DNA of 64,000 nt, from assembly GCA_023229435.1 (NCBI GenBank), contig JALNZF010000006.1, positions 62,001 through 126,000 of the forward strand, read 5' to 3'. Shown here piece after piece: positions 8,582 through 16,856 of the stretch; position 1 is the stretch's first letter, and every line of letters starts with the position of its first letter. A program made the position numbers and the translations under genes. Under the pieces are notes generated by a model. The model was not told the origin of the DNA, made no database searches, and was given only the letters and a program-made list of their open reading frames with translations. This stretch comes from Nitrospirota bacterium. GTDB lineage: Bacteria; Nitrospirota; UBA9217.

Positions 8582-8857
8582 ATGTATACCCTCGTCTGGA
8601 CCGCCCACTTTACCCGGGCAGCAGAGAAATTTGCAAAACGACATCCGGAACTGAAGAAACAACTTGCCGACGTCCTCCGGGACCTTGAAAAGGACCCTTT
8701 TCAAGCGCATCTCGCATTTCATAATCTCGGCGGAAAATTAAAAGGGTGCCAGGCAGTCAGCCTTACCCACGGATATCGAATCACCCTCACCCTTGTGGTC
8801 ACCGAAAAAGAAATTATCCTGCTCGATATCGGGAGTCACGATGAAGTTTACCGATAA
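8582..8857 (+). CDS. RelE/ParE-superfamily toxin
   Basis: 91 residues with the compact RelE-type pattern: VWTAHFTRAAEKFAKRHPELKKQ at the start, then GYRITLTLVVTEKEIILLDIGSHDEVYR with the C-terminal basic and His residues that form the RNase site in YafQ/RelE-like proteins. It directly follows a Phd/YefM antitoxin. An mRNA interferase is the likely activity; a ParE-like gyrase poison is less likely given GSHDEVY. Confidence 0.8.
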   Translation: MYTLVWTAHFTRAAEKFAKRHPELKKQLADVLRDLEKDPFQAHLAFHNLGGKLKGCQAVSLTHGYRITLTLVVTEKEIILLDIGSHDEVYR

Positions 8858-9213
8858 ACCAGGAACAGTTGTGTGCTCCGTACATTGCACCTCGCGCTTT
8901 TTTCCTTAATGAAGACTTGAACGTTGAACTCTGAACTGGTTCGACTTATGCTTACCATCATGAGCGAAAGTCGAATGATCTGAACTGTGATTTTGGTGTC
9001 GATATACCCCCCTGAATTGGCTGGAGCACTGGACCTTTGCCGTGATGAGTGTATCTGTTCAATTTATGGTGTTAACCGACAAGCGACCTTAGTTGGTAGG
9101 TTGGGCAAAATGGGTCATCTTGCCCAACATTTATCGACACGATAAGTTGGGCTTCACGAAGAAACCATTCAGCCCAACCTACAGGCTAACACATTGTTCG
9201 GGAGGGGAACCGG
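8858..9213. other. Intergenic stretch between toxin gene and unknown gene
   Basis: 356 bases without a gene I can support. The right third is a palindromic array (9096-9182). A looser inverted pair, GTTCGACTT (8939-8947) and AAGTCGAAT (8967-8975), lies in the left half. Confidence 0.5.
9096..9182. repeat. Palindromic word array, GGTTGGGC type
   Basis: GTAGGTTGGGC (9096-9106) recurs exactly inverted at 9172-9182. A nested pair, TTGGGCAA and TTGCCCAA, sits inside, and AGTTGGGC occurs once more in the middle. Confidence 0.7.
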
Positions 9214-9852
9214 ATGGGTATCACGATATTCGCATCGGGCAAACTTGATCGTATCGAAGACATCCCGCATGTGATAGACGATTTAAAAAAAGTCGCTGAG
9301 GAAAACAACTGGAAACATCACGTCATAGACGATGACTTTGATGTGCAGCCGAACGCAGTATTGACCCGACGCGACTCGGGCTTGCCGGGCGCCAAAATCG
9401 AGGGATCGGTGGGGCTGAAGGGAATCATTGTGAACATTGACCCGCAAGCAGAATCGTTGGCCATCCTTTTCGACAGGTCCGGCGTGTTGACAGACTTGAT
9501 GCAGCAGATATCCTGGTTGGACGACAATGGACGGAGCGAGCGCTTCACCATGTGCAAAACCCAGTTCGGGAACATTGATGCTCACATCCGAATCGTAGAG
9601 CTATTCGATCATCTCAAGAAGAAATATATTTCAGATCTCACGGTGAACGATGAAGGCGCATTTTGGGAGACTCGTGATCGCAGGATTTTGGCGGAAAAGC
9701 GCGTTGTCCTGGGGCATTTCATGCGCCAAACTGAAAAGATCATCAAGGACATTGATATGTCAGGCGTCGATGTTCAGAACCCGGAAGCTATTGCTTCCCG
9801 CATCGAGGAAGCAATACTGAAGGCGGAAAAGGAAGGCGGATTGCAGCAATAA
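9214..9852 (+). CDS. Protein of unknown function, 212 aa
   Basis: A soluble, acidic protein with no signal peptide or membrane segment and no motif I recognise. It starts MGITIFASGKLDRIEDIPH; the middle has GLKGIIVNIDPQAESLAILF and the C-terminal third is helical and Lys/Glu-rich. GGGAGGGG precedes the ATG. Codon use resembles the neighbouring metabolic genes. It stands between two toxin-antitoxin pairs and may be accessory, but nothing ties it functionally to them. Confidence 0.6.
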   Translation: MGITIFASGKLDRIEDIPHVIDDLKKVAEENNWKHHVIDDDFDVQPNAVLTRRDSGLPGAKIEGSVGLKGIIVNIDPQAESLAILFDRSGVLTDLMQQISWLDDNGRSERFTMCKTQFGNIDAHIRIVELFDHLKKKYISDLTVNDEGAFWETRDRRILAEKRVVLGHFMRQTEKIIKDIDMSGVDVQNPEAIASRIEEAILKAEKEGGLQQ

Positions 9853-9957
9853 TACAAACGCAATTATTTTAAAATTGAATTGCATGAGTCAAATTAGCGC
9901 GTCCGCCCCATACCGGTTGCCCTCCGGAGATACCCCACCTCCTCCTCTGATTTCCGC

Positions 9958-9986
9958 TTGAAAATGTATAAGACATTGGTTATAAT
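9958..9986 (+). promoter_or_regulatory. Strong sigma-70-type promoter before vapB
   Basis: TTGAAA (9958-9963) and TATAAT (9981-9986) are exactly 17 bases apart. The antitoxin start follows 39 bases later. Confidence 0.75.
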
Positions 9987-10025
9987 CAAAAGTAAGGAGC
10001 AACATCCAGGGTAAGGAGAAGCGAC

Positions 10026-10286
10026 ATGACCGTTACCGCGAAGATTACATCGAAAGGCCAGATCACGCTTCCCAAGAAAGTGCGGGATATCCTGCATCTT
10101 CGGGAAGGCGGCGTGGTTGTTTTCGAGCAGGAGAATGATACGTTTGTGATCAAACCCGCGGAGTCCCTTCTGGATTATAAGGGGTATCTCAAGGGACGGG
10201 CCAAACATGCCGATGTCGACATTGTCCGGGAGGCAGCCAGAACGCATGTCGGGAGAAAGGCGGGCAAGCGTGGCGGAAGACCGTAA
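10026..10286 (+). CDS. vapB: AbrB/MazE-fold antitoxin (VapB-like)
   Basis: 86 residues. Residues 1-48 form the swapped-hairpin AbrB fold (ITSKGQITLPKKVRDILHLREGG), which binds DNA as a dimer; the rest is the basic, toxin-binding tail. The downstream PIN gene overlaps its 3' end in another frame, so the two are translationally coupled. The pair probably represses its own promoter at 9958-9986. Confidence 0.85.
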   Translation: MTVTAKITSKGQITLPKKVRDILHLREGGVVVFEQENDTFVIKPAESLLDYKGYLKGRAKHADVDIVREAARTHVGRKAGKRGGRP

Positions 10287-10692
10287 GCGCGCTGTCATCG
10301 ATACCAATCTTCTCGTCCGCTATCTGACCGGGGACGATCCATCCAAGGCAAACGATGTCAAACGCCTTTTGCTCAAAGCGGCGCAGGGAGAGATCAGGCT
10401 GCTGATCCCCTCTATCGTGATCGCGGAACTGGTCTGGATCCTTCAAAGCTTTTATAAACTCGAACGCAGCGAGATTGTGCCGCTCCTGAACGCAATCCTG
10501 CACACGCACGGTGTCGAGGTCAGTGACAAGGGCATCGTCTCTGATGCCATTGCGATTTATCGCGATGAGGTGATCGATTTCATAGATGCATGGATCGTTG
10601 CCTTCGCCAAAACTGTCGAGGTTCGGGCTGTCTATACCTTTGACAGGAAGCATTTCAAGGGCATTGACGGTATCGATATGCTGCATCCATAG
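10270..10692 (+). CDS. vapC: PIN-domain ribonuclease toxin (VapC-like)
   Basis: I place the start at the GTG at 10270 (140 aa), giving the usual short lead before AVIDTNLLVRYLTGDD; an ATG at 10246 is an alternative. The PIN acidic residues are visible: Asp in VIDTN, Glu in IAELVWIL, and Asp in the DFIDAWIVAFA helix followed by a C-terminal Asp in TFDRKHF. VapC enzymes cleave tRNA or rRNA in a Mg-dependent way. The gene overlaps vapB by 17 bases. Confidence 0.85.
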   Translation: MAEDRKRAVIDTNLLVRYLTGDDPSKANDVKRLLLKAAQGEIRLLIPSIVIAELVWILQSFYKLERSEIVPLLNAILHTHGVEVSDKGIVSDAIAIYRDEVIDFIDAWIVAFAKTVEVRAVYTFDRKHFKGIDGIDMLHP

Positions 10693-10709
10693 TCCCCTTA
10701 GGAGCATCC

Positions 10710-12704
10710 ATGGAAGCTACGCGGGAAATATACTGGAACGTCGGGCACGGGGTAATAGTGCCGATGTACTTTTTCGCCTTTTTCGCCATCGCAGCGCTTC
10801 TGTACGGATTTTACCGGCGCTTCGCCACCTATAAACAGGGAAAGGCTCTGAACAGGTTTGACCGGCCGGTGGAGCGGATATTCCTGCTGCTGAAAAACCT
10901 GTTTGCCCAGGTGCAGGTGCTTCGCGTGCTCGGCCCCGGCTCTCTGCATGCCCTCTTTTTCTGGGGCTTCGGCACCCTCTTCATCGGCACACTTCTTGTC
11001 ATGGCCCAGGTTGATTTCACCCAACCGGTCTTTGGGTGGATCTTTCTCAAAGGGACGTTCTACAAGTTATTCTCCCTGGCTCTCGATCTGGCCGGCCTTG
11101 TCGCGCTGGTCATGCTCGGAGCGCTTCTCGTGCGCCGCTTTTTCGTAAAGCCGGAAGGATTGGAGACCATCCGAGACGACTATGTGGTGCACGCACTGCT
11201 GTTTGCAATCCTGTTGACCGGCTTTGTCGTCGAAGGGCTGCGGATCGCTGATACCGAACTCGTGACCAATCCCGGCCTGGCGCTCTTCTCTCCCGTCGGC
11301 ATGCTCTTCGGGAAGCTCTTCTTCCTCGGTATGACGCCCGAGGCATTGTCCCGTACCCATAAGACACTCTGGTGGGCACACTTTTTTCTGAGCATGGGCT
11401 TCATCGTCATCATTCCCTTCACCAAGCTGCGCCACATCTTTACCACCTCCACGAATTATTTGTTCACCGACCTTTCGCCCAAGGGCAGTATCGACACCAT
11501 TAACCTGGAGGACGAAAACGCCAAACAGTTCGGAGCGGCAAAAGTCTCAGACCTCACGTGGAAGGACATTTTCGATGCCGACGCCTGCACAAGCTGCAAG
11601 CGCTGCCAGGACCGCTGCCCGGCCTATGCAACAAGCAAACCCCTGTCTCCGATGAAGGTCGTGAAACAGATCGGCGAAGTAGCATTCACCAAACCCCAGG
11701 CAGGCCTGGTCGAAACGATCGGCGAGGACGTTCTCTGGGCATGCACCACCTGCTACGCCTGCCAGGACATCTGCCCGGCAGCGATCGAGCACGTGAACAA
11801 GATCCTCGAGATGCGCAGGAACCTCTCTCTTATGGAGGGAGTCTTCCCCGGTGACGAGGTGCGGACCGCAATTAACGATATCGAAGTGAACGGCAACCCC
11901 TTTGGTCTCGCCTATGCGGCACGGGGGGAATGGGCTGATGGGCTCGACGTGAAGATTATGGAGCGGGACAGAAATGTGGACATCCTCTACTTCGTCGGTT
12001 GTTATGCTTCTTTTGACAAGAGGAACCGGGACATTGCCCGAAGCTTCATCAGGATCTGCAACGCGGCGGGCATCCGTGTCGGCATCCTCGGCAAAGAAGA
12101 AAAATGCTGCGGCGAGCCGCCAAGGAAGCTCGGGAACGAATATCTCTACCAGATGATGGCCGCCCAGAACATCGAGCGGATCAAGGCCTACGGTGTCAAG
12201 AAGATCGTCACCACCTGCCCCCACTGTTTCAACACCCTGGGGAGAGATTACAAGGACCTTGGACTGAATATCGATATTGAGCACTACAGCACCTTTATCA
12301 ACGGGCTGATCAAGAACAACAGGCTCAACATAAAACCATCAGTCTTTGATTTTACCTATCACGACTCCTGCTACCTGGGACGCTACAAGGATATCACCAC
12401 CCAGCCGCGCGCGGTGCTCAAGGCGGCCGGGGGCAGGATCACGGAGATGGAAAAGTCCGGGTACGCGAGCTTCTGCTGCGGCGGCGGCGGAGGCAGGATC
12501 CTGGCCGAGGAGAAGCTCGGGACGAGGATCAACGCAGCGCGGGTAACCATGGCCGAGGCAACCGGGGCCCCGCTCCTGGTCTCCAATTGTCCATTCTGTC
12601 TCACGATGTTCGAGGACGGGATAAAGACCAACAACTGCGAGGAACAACTGAAGGCGGTTGATCTGGCTGAGATTATTGCGGCAAGGATAATTACGAAGGA
12701 GTAA
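10710..12704 (+). CDS. Membrane Fe-S oxidoreductase, ETF:menaquinone oxidoreductase type (EMO-like)
   Basis: 664 residues. The first 260 contain about six membrane helices of the NarI/cytochrome b-like type. Two [4Fe-4S] motifs follow (CTSCKRCQDRCP and CTTCYACQDICP), then two CCG domains (EKCCGEPPRKLG with CPHCFN, and FCCGGGGGR with CPFCL) as in HdrD. This architecture, next to etfBA, is that of the membrane ETF-oxidising enzymes reported from Geobacter and Syntrophus, which pass ETF electrons to menaquinone. Placed between the acyl-CoA dehydrogenase and etfB, it is the likely exit for beta-oxidation electrons. Confidence 0.88.
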   Translation: MEATREIYWNVGHGVIVPMYFFAFFAIAALLYGFYRRFATYKQGKALNRFDRPVERIFLLLKNLFAQVQVLRVLGPGSLHALFFWGFGTLFIGTLLVMAQVDFTQPVFGWIFLKGTFYKLFSLALDLAGLVALVMLGALLVRRFFVKPEGLETIRDDYVVHALLFAILLTGFVVEGLRIADTELVTNPGLALFSPVGMLFGKLFFLGMTPEALSRTHKTLWWAHFFLSMGFIVIIPFTKLRHIFTTSTNYLFTDLSPKGSIDTINLEDENAKQFGAAKVSDLTWKDIFDADACTSCKRCQDRCPAYATSKPLSPMKVVKQIGEVAFTKPQAGLVETIGEDVLWACTTCYACQDICPAAIEHVNKILEMRRNLSLMEGVFPGDEVRTAINDIEVNGNPFGLAYAARGEWADGLDVKIMERDRNVDILYFVGCYASFDKRNRDIARSFIRICNAAGIRVGILGKEEKCCGEPPRKLGNEYLYQMMAAQNIERIKAYGVKKIVTTCPHCFNTLGRDYKDLGLNIDIEHYSTFINGLIKNNRLNIKPSVFDFTYHDSCYLGRYKDITTQPRAVLKAAGGRITEMEKSGYASFCCGGGGGRILAEEKLGTRINAARVTMAEATGAPLLVSNCPFCLTMFEDGIKTNNCEEQLKAVDLAEIIAARIITKE

Positions 12705-12729
12705 TAATCGTAAATACTTAGGTCAAAAT

Positions 12730-12821
12730 ATTATCCGCAGATTGCGCAGATTTCACAGATTGAATCTTTTAACAAAGATCTATGACGGTCTTTATTTTGA
12801 ATCTGCGTAATCTGCGGACAA
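12730..12821. repeat. Palindromic word array, CGCAGATT type
   Basis: TCCGCAGATT opens the left arm and recurs exactly inverted near 12808-12817. Left-arm words are GCGCAGATT and TCACAGATT. It is the same word family as the array at 6277-6367, and lies upstream of etfB. Confidence 0.75.
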
Positions 12822-12858
12822 AGCTCAGTTTTTCGTGGTTCCGAATTAGGAGGATGTG

Positions 12859-13635
12859 ATGAAGATACTGGTCTGCATCAAGCAGGTGCCCGACATGGCA
12901 TCCCGGTTCAAGGTCAACGGGGAAGGGGTCTGGTATGACGAGACCGATCTGGCCTTCAGGATGAACGAGTATGATGAATTCGCCGTTGAGCAGGCAGTGC
13001 AGTTCAAGGAGCAGCAGGGCAACACGCCGGACATTACCGTCCTTTCCATCGGCCCTGACCGGGTCGTCGAGGTGATCAAGAAAGCACTGGCCATGGGGTG
13101 CGATCACGGGGTGCACATTCAGGACAAAGACTCTTATCGGAAAGATCCCTGGCAGATAGCCTCGGTCATCGCAGAATTCAGCCGCGACAAGAACTTCGAC
13201 CTGATCTTCATGGGGATGCAGTCCCAGGACCGGGGCTCGGCACAGGTCGGGCCCATTACAGCCGAACTCCTGAACATCCCCTGCGTTACCACCGTGGTCG
13301 GCTTTGCCTTTGCAGACGGGGTCATTATTGCAAAGCGGGAACTTGAAGGGGGAGTGAAGGCGGTGGTGAAGCTCAAATCGCCGGCGCTGGTCACCTGTCA
13401 ACTGGGGCTCAATACGCCCCGCTATCCGACCCTTCCGAATATCATGAAGGCCAAAAAGAAGGAGCTCCTCGCCTTCCCCATCGCCGACCTGCTTAAGGAG
13501 AAGGAACTGACCGCCACCGCCAGCGCGTATCCTCCGGCGAAGAAGGGGAGCGGCGTTGTTCTGGAAGGGGATGTGAATGAAATGGTCGGCAAGCTTGTCG
13601 GCATTCTGAAAGAGAAGACGAAGGTTGTAAAATAA
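12859..13635 (+). CDS. etfB: Electron transfer flavoprotein beta subunit
   Basis: 258 residues from the ATG at 12859 with AGGAGG five bases before it. The start MKILVCIKQVPD and the region FMGMQSQDRGSAQVGPITAELL are typical of EtfB, including the nucleotide-binding loop. With EtfA it accepts electrons from acyl-CoA dehydrogenase. It lies between the membrane oxidoreductase and etfA, each separated by a palindromic array. No feature marks it as a bifurcating ETF, but sequence alone does not exclude this. Confidence 0.93.
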   Translation: MKILVCIKQVPDMASRFKVNGEGVWYDETDLAFRMNEYDEFAVEQAVQFKEQQGNTPDITVLSIGPDRVVEVIKKALAMGCDHGVHIQDKDSYRKDPWQIASVIAEFSRDKNFDLIFMGMQSQDRGSAQVGPITAELLNIPCVTTVVGFAFADGVIIAKRELEGGVKAVVKLKSPALVTCQLGLNTPRYPTLPNIMKAKKKELLAFPIADLLKEKELTATASAYPPAKKGSGVVLEGDVNEMVGKLVGILKEKTKVVK

Positions 13636-13640
13636 AAAAC

Positions 13641-13749
13641 TTTTCACCACGAAGGCACCAAGACACTAAGAAGGTCTGAGGACCAATGGGTAAATGAAAC
13701 CTTGAAGCTGCGCAGGTATTTCTTCGTGCCTTCGTGTCTTCGTGGTAAA
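13641..13749. repeat. Palindromic word array, ACGAAGGCAC type
   Basis: TTTCACCACGAAGGCACC on the left faces the inverted form of TTTACCACGAAGACACGAAG on the right. It separates etfB from etfA and ends about 20 bases before the etfA ribosome binding site. Confidence 0.75.
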
Positions 13750-13785
13750 TTTTGGTTCCGGTTTCTCCGGATCAGGAGGATCATC

Positions 13786-14703
13786 ATGAAAGCACTGCTC
13801 ATTTGTGAATACCGGGAAGGGAAGCTCCTCGATTCCAGCTATGAACTGGCGGCCTTTGCCGACAAACTGGGCGCTGACAAGGCAATGGTCCTGATCGGGA
13901 AAGAAGCGGAAGTCCCCAGGGTCAACGTCAAGGTTTACCTTGCCGATGTTGCCCGATACGGCGAATACAACCCGGACCTGCATAAGAAGATCATACTCGA
14001 AGCAGTCAAGAGGGAAAACCCCGACACTATCGTTTTCCTCCATTCCTCCTATGGTTGGGACCTGGCCCCGCGGGTGGCCGCGGCCCTCAAGGTCGGTCAG
14101 GTTTCCGAGATCACGGGCATCAACGAAGGAAAATTCGAGGTCGGTCTCTGCAATGCAAAGCTGCGACGGATCGTTACTCCACAGACGGGGAAGATGGTCC
14201 TCACCATTCAGGCCGGCGCCTTCAACGTTGCCGGGGAACCCCAGGGGAAGGCGCAGATCGAAAAGATCGACTTGACCGATGCTGTTTCTCCACTGGAGTT
14301 CGTCGGCTATGAACCTGCACAGAAAAAGGAAGTGGATCTGGCCCGGGCAGAGGTGATCGTCAGCGCCGGGAGAGGGGTCGGCAAAAAAGAGAACGTGGCG
14401 ATCATCGTCGCGCTGGCCAAGGCCCTCGGGGGAGAGCTGGGGGCGAGCAGACCGGTGGTCGATGCGGGATGGGTCGAGCACAGCCGTCAGGTCGGAACCA
14501 CCGGCCAGATCGTGGCGCCGAAGCTTTACGTGGCGTGCGGCATTTCCGGCGCTATTCAGCATGTGGCGGGGATGAAAAAATCGGAATTCGTGGTGGCCAT
14601 CAACAAGGACAAGGACGCTCCCATCGGCGAGGTGGCGGACGTTCTGGTGGTGGCCGATGTGATGCAGTTTGTTCCCGCGTTAACGGCAAAGCTTCAAAAA
14701 TGA
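13786..14703 (+). CDS. etfA: Electron transfer flavoprotein alpha subunit
   Basis: 305 residues from the ATG at 13786 (AGGAGG at 13774-13779); the longer open frame upstream runs through the repeat and has no RBS. The N-terminal domain is Rossmann-like (MKALLICEYREGKLLDSSYE). The C-terminal FAD domain has the signature GRGVGKKENV, SRPVVDAGWVEHSRQVG and CGISGAIQHVAGM. It forms the heterodimer with EtfB. Confidence 0.93.
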   Translation: MKALLICEYREGKLLDSSYELAAFADKLGADKAMVLIGKEAEVPRVNVKVYLADVARYGEYNPDLHKKIILEAVKRENPDTIVFLHSSYGWDLAPRVAAALKVGQVSEITGINEGKFEVGLCNAKLRRIVTPQTGKMVLTIQAGAFNVAGEPQGKAQIEKIDLTDAVSPLEFVGYEPAQKKEVDLARAEVIVSAGRGVGKKENVAIIVALAKALGGELGASRPVVDAGWVEHSRQVGTTGQIVAPKLYVACGISGAIQHVAGMKKSEFVVAINKDKDAPIGEVADVLVVADVMQFVPALTAKLQK

Positions 14704-14723
14704 TAGAGACATAAACAATACTA

Positions 14724-14914
14724 TTTCACCGCAGAGGCGCTGAGGACATAACCGGGCATGACGGACGAGGGACGATAGACGAGGGACGAAGGAAGTAGGA
14801 GTAGGACGTAACGTCTTATGCGTCTGTCGTCCTAGTGAGCAAAGTCACGCCGTGGCGTGATCGTCTATCGTCCATCGTGAAGTTCGTGCGAACGGTCGTC
14901 CATCCTCCTTCGGG
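14724..14914. repeat. Compound palindromic array, GACGAGG type (copy 1)
   Basis: A short CCGCAGAGGCGC lead is followed by degenerate repeats of ACGAGGGACGATAG, then inverted words such as CTGTCGTCCTAG and ATCGTCTATCGTCC. Nested are a perfect TCACGC/GCGTGA hairpin and the palindrome GTTCGTGCGAAC. It lies between the convergent etfA and fadD and ends at the fadD stop. Confidence 0.75.
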
Positions 14915-14917
14915 TTT

Positions 14918-16621
14918 CTACTGCTTCGCTTCTGTTTTCTTCAGCTCTTCATCCCGGAGGATCCTCCGCAGTACTTTGCCCACGAGCGTCTTCGGGAGCT
15001 GGCTCCGGAACTCGACTTCCTTCGGTACTTTGAATTTTGAGAGCTGTTCCCTGCAAAACTGAATGATCTCCTCCGCCGTGGCAGTCTCACCGTCCTTGAG
15101 CACAATGTATGCCTTGATCTTCTCGCCAAGGAACTTCTCGTGAGGAATGCCCACAACGACGGCGTCCTTTACCTTGGGGTGGGTGAACAGAACCTCCTCA
15201 ACCTCCCGGGGGTAGACATTCTCGCCCACGGTCTTGATCATGTCCTTGATGCGGTCCACGATGAAAAAGTAACCTTCCTCGTCCATCTTGGCGATGTCGC
15301 CGGTGTGGAGCCATCCCCCGCGGAGTGTCTGCGCTGTTTCTTCGGGATTGTTCCAATAGCCTTTCATCACCTGCGGGCCTTTGACCACGAGCTCCCCGGT
15401 TTCGCCAATGGGCATTTCCTTTTCTCCGGTCTTGATGTCCACTATTTTTGCATCCATGTCCGGGAACGGCAACCCGATGCTTCCCATCTTCCGTCTGCCG
15501 AAAACAGGATTGCAGTGGGTGACGGGGGAGGCCTCGGACAGGCCGTAGCCTTCTACGATCCGGGCCTTGGTCAGCTGTTCGAACCGTTCCTGCACCTCGT
15601 GCATGAGCGGGCCGGCGCCGCTGATCGCGGCCTTGATCGAGGTGAGGTCGTACTTATGGATCTTCGGGTAGTTGCCGATCGCCAGGTACATGGCCTGGAT
15701 GCCCGGGAAGATCGTGGGACGATATTTATTGATAACTTCGAGCACCTCTTTGGTATGGAACTTGGGGAGGAGGATCAGTTCGGCGCCGAGCAGCACTCCG
15801 AGGTTCATTGCCGTGGTCATGCCGTACACATGGAAAAAGGGAATGACGGCCAGTAGCCTCTCCTCTCCCTCCTTCCCGCGTGTGAGCCAGACCTTGTTAT
15901 GCACGGTATTGGCAACGAGATTTCGATGCGTAAGGACCGCGCCCTTGGGCGTACCTGTCGTGCCCCCGGTATACTGCAGAATGGCAGTGTCGTCGGGAGA
16001 AACAGCGATGTTCACCGGTGTTGCCTGTGCCTTGCCGAGCAGGGACAAAAAGTCGTAGATCGGCGGCACCCGCTTTACGGGCACCCACTGCTTTTCGATC
16101 TTCGCCTTGATCGGATAGAGCAGGTTCAGCGGGAAGGGCAGATAGTCTTTGATGCCGCAGAGGATCAGATGTTTGACGCTTGTCTTGGAAAGGACAGGGG
16201 AGATAATGGGATAAAACATATCGACGGCCACGAGCGTTTCCGCGCCGCTGTTCTTGAGCTGTACTTCGAGCTCGTGCTCATGGTAGAGGGGATTGGTGGC
16301 AACGGCAATGGCGCCCATCCTGAGCGTCCCGTAATAGGCAATGACCATCTGCGGGATGTTCGGGAGCATGAGCGCCACCCGATCGCCTTTTTTTACGCCA
16401 AGCCCGATGAGCGCATGGGTGAACTTGTTCACGAGCGCATCAAGCAGGCCATAGGATATCTTTGCCCCGAAGAAGAGGAGCGCGGTATGGTCCGGATACT
16501 TCGACACGGTGCGGGACAGGATCTCTCCCAGGGTGATATTGGGATACTCCAGGTGTGCGGGAATTCCTTCTTCATAGAAACGGATCCAGGGATGTGCGGA
16601 ATATGAAGGTACGGTTTCCAT
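14918..16621 (-). CDS. fadD: Long-chain fatty-acid--CoA ligase
   Basis: 567 residues from the ATG at 16621 (AGGAGG seven bases upstream); the open frame extends further but without an RBS. It activates fatty acids to acyl-CoA with ATP. The AMP-binding P-loop-like motif is YTGGTTGTPKGAV; the adenylation motifs VEGYGLSEASPV, GWLHTGDIAKMDEEGYF and VDRIKDMIKTVGENVYP follow, with the C-terminal catalytic Lys in PKTLVGKVLRR. It faces the etf genes and supplies the substrate for the nearby FadE/FadN/FadA set. Confidence 0.93.
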   Translation of the reverse strand: METVPSYSAHPWIRFYEEGIPAHLEYPNITLGEILSRTVSKYPDHTALLFFGAKISYGLLDALVNKFTHALIGLGVKKGDRVALMLPNIPQMVIAYYGTLRMGAIAVATNPLYHEHELEVQLKNSGAETLVAVDMFYPIISPVLSKTSVKHLILCGIKDYLPFPLNLLYPIKAKIEKQWVPVKRVPPIYDFLSLLGKAQATPVNIAVSPDDTAILQYTGGTTGTPKGAVLTHRNLVANTVHNKVWLTRGKEGEERLLAVIPFFHVYGMTTAMNLGVLLGAELILLPKFHTKEVLEVINKYRPTIFPGIQAMYLAIGNYPKIHKYDLTSIKAAISGAGPLMHEVQERFEQLTKARIVEGYGLSEASPVTHCNPVFGRRKMGSIGLPFPDMDAKIVDIKTGEKEMPIGETGELVVKGPQVMKGYWNNPEETAQTLRGGWLHTGDIAKMDEEGYFFIVDRIKDMIKTVGENVYPREVEEVLFTHPKVKDAVVVGIPHEKFLGEKIKAYIVLKDGETATAEEIIQFCREQLSKFKVPKEVEFRSQLPKTLVGKVLRRILRDEELKKTEAKQ

Positions 16622-16856
16622 CGGCTGCCTCCTTAGTCGTGCTGGTGTCAAGATCCGTGAACAGTGTTCGCGGAGAACGGATATTTTAAAACGTCCTGGA
16701 ACAACTATAGCAAAAGGAGGATGTACTTGCCAAGAATTTTTCATATAAATTCACTTCATAACTTCTTGTCTTTGAGGAAAATTGATGATATCCTGAATTG
16801 CACATGGTCGGGGCACGTGTCTGTGGTTGCCCCTGCGGTCTCGATAGGACACTGGA

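Noticed and set aside
11547..12284. 245-residue minus-strand frame opposite the membrane Fe-S oxidoreductase
   Set aside because: Shadow of the strongly supported plus-strand gene with its Cys motifs; no family match.
13702..13785. N-terminal extension of EtfA
   Set aside because: The extension is read through the palindromic array; EtfA similarity and the AGGAGG both begin at 13786.
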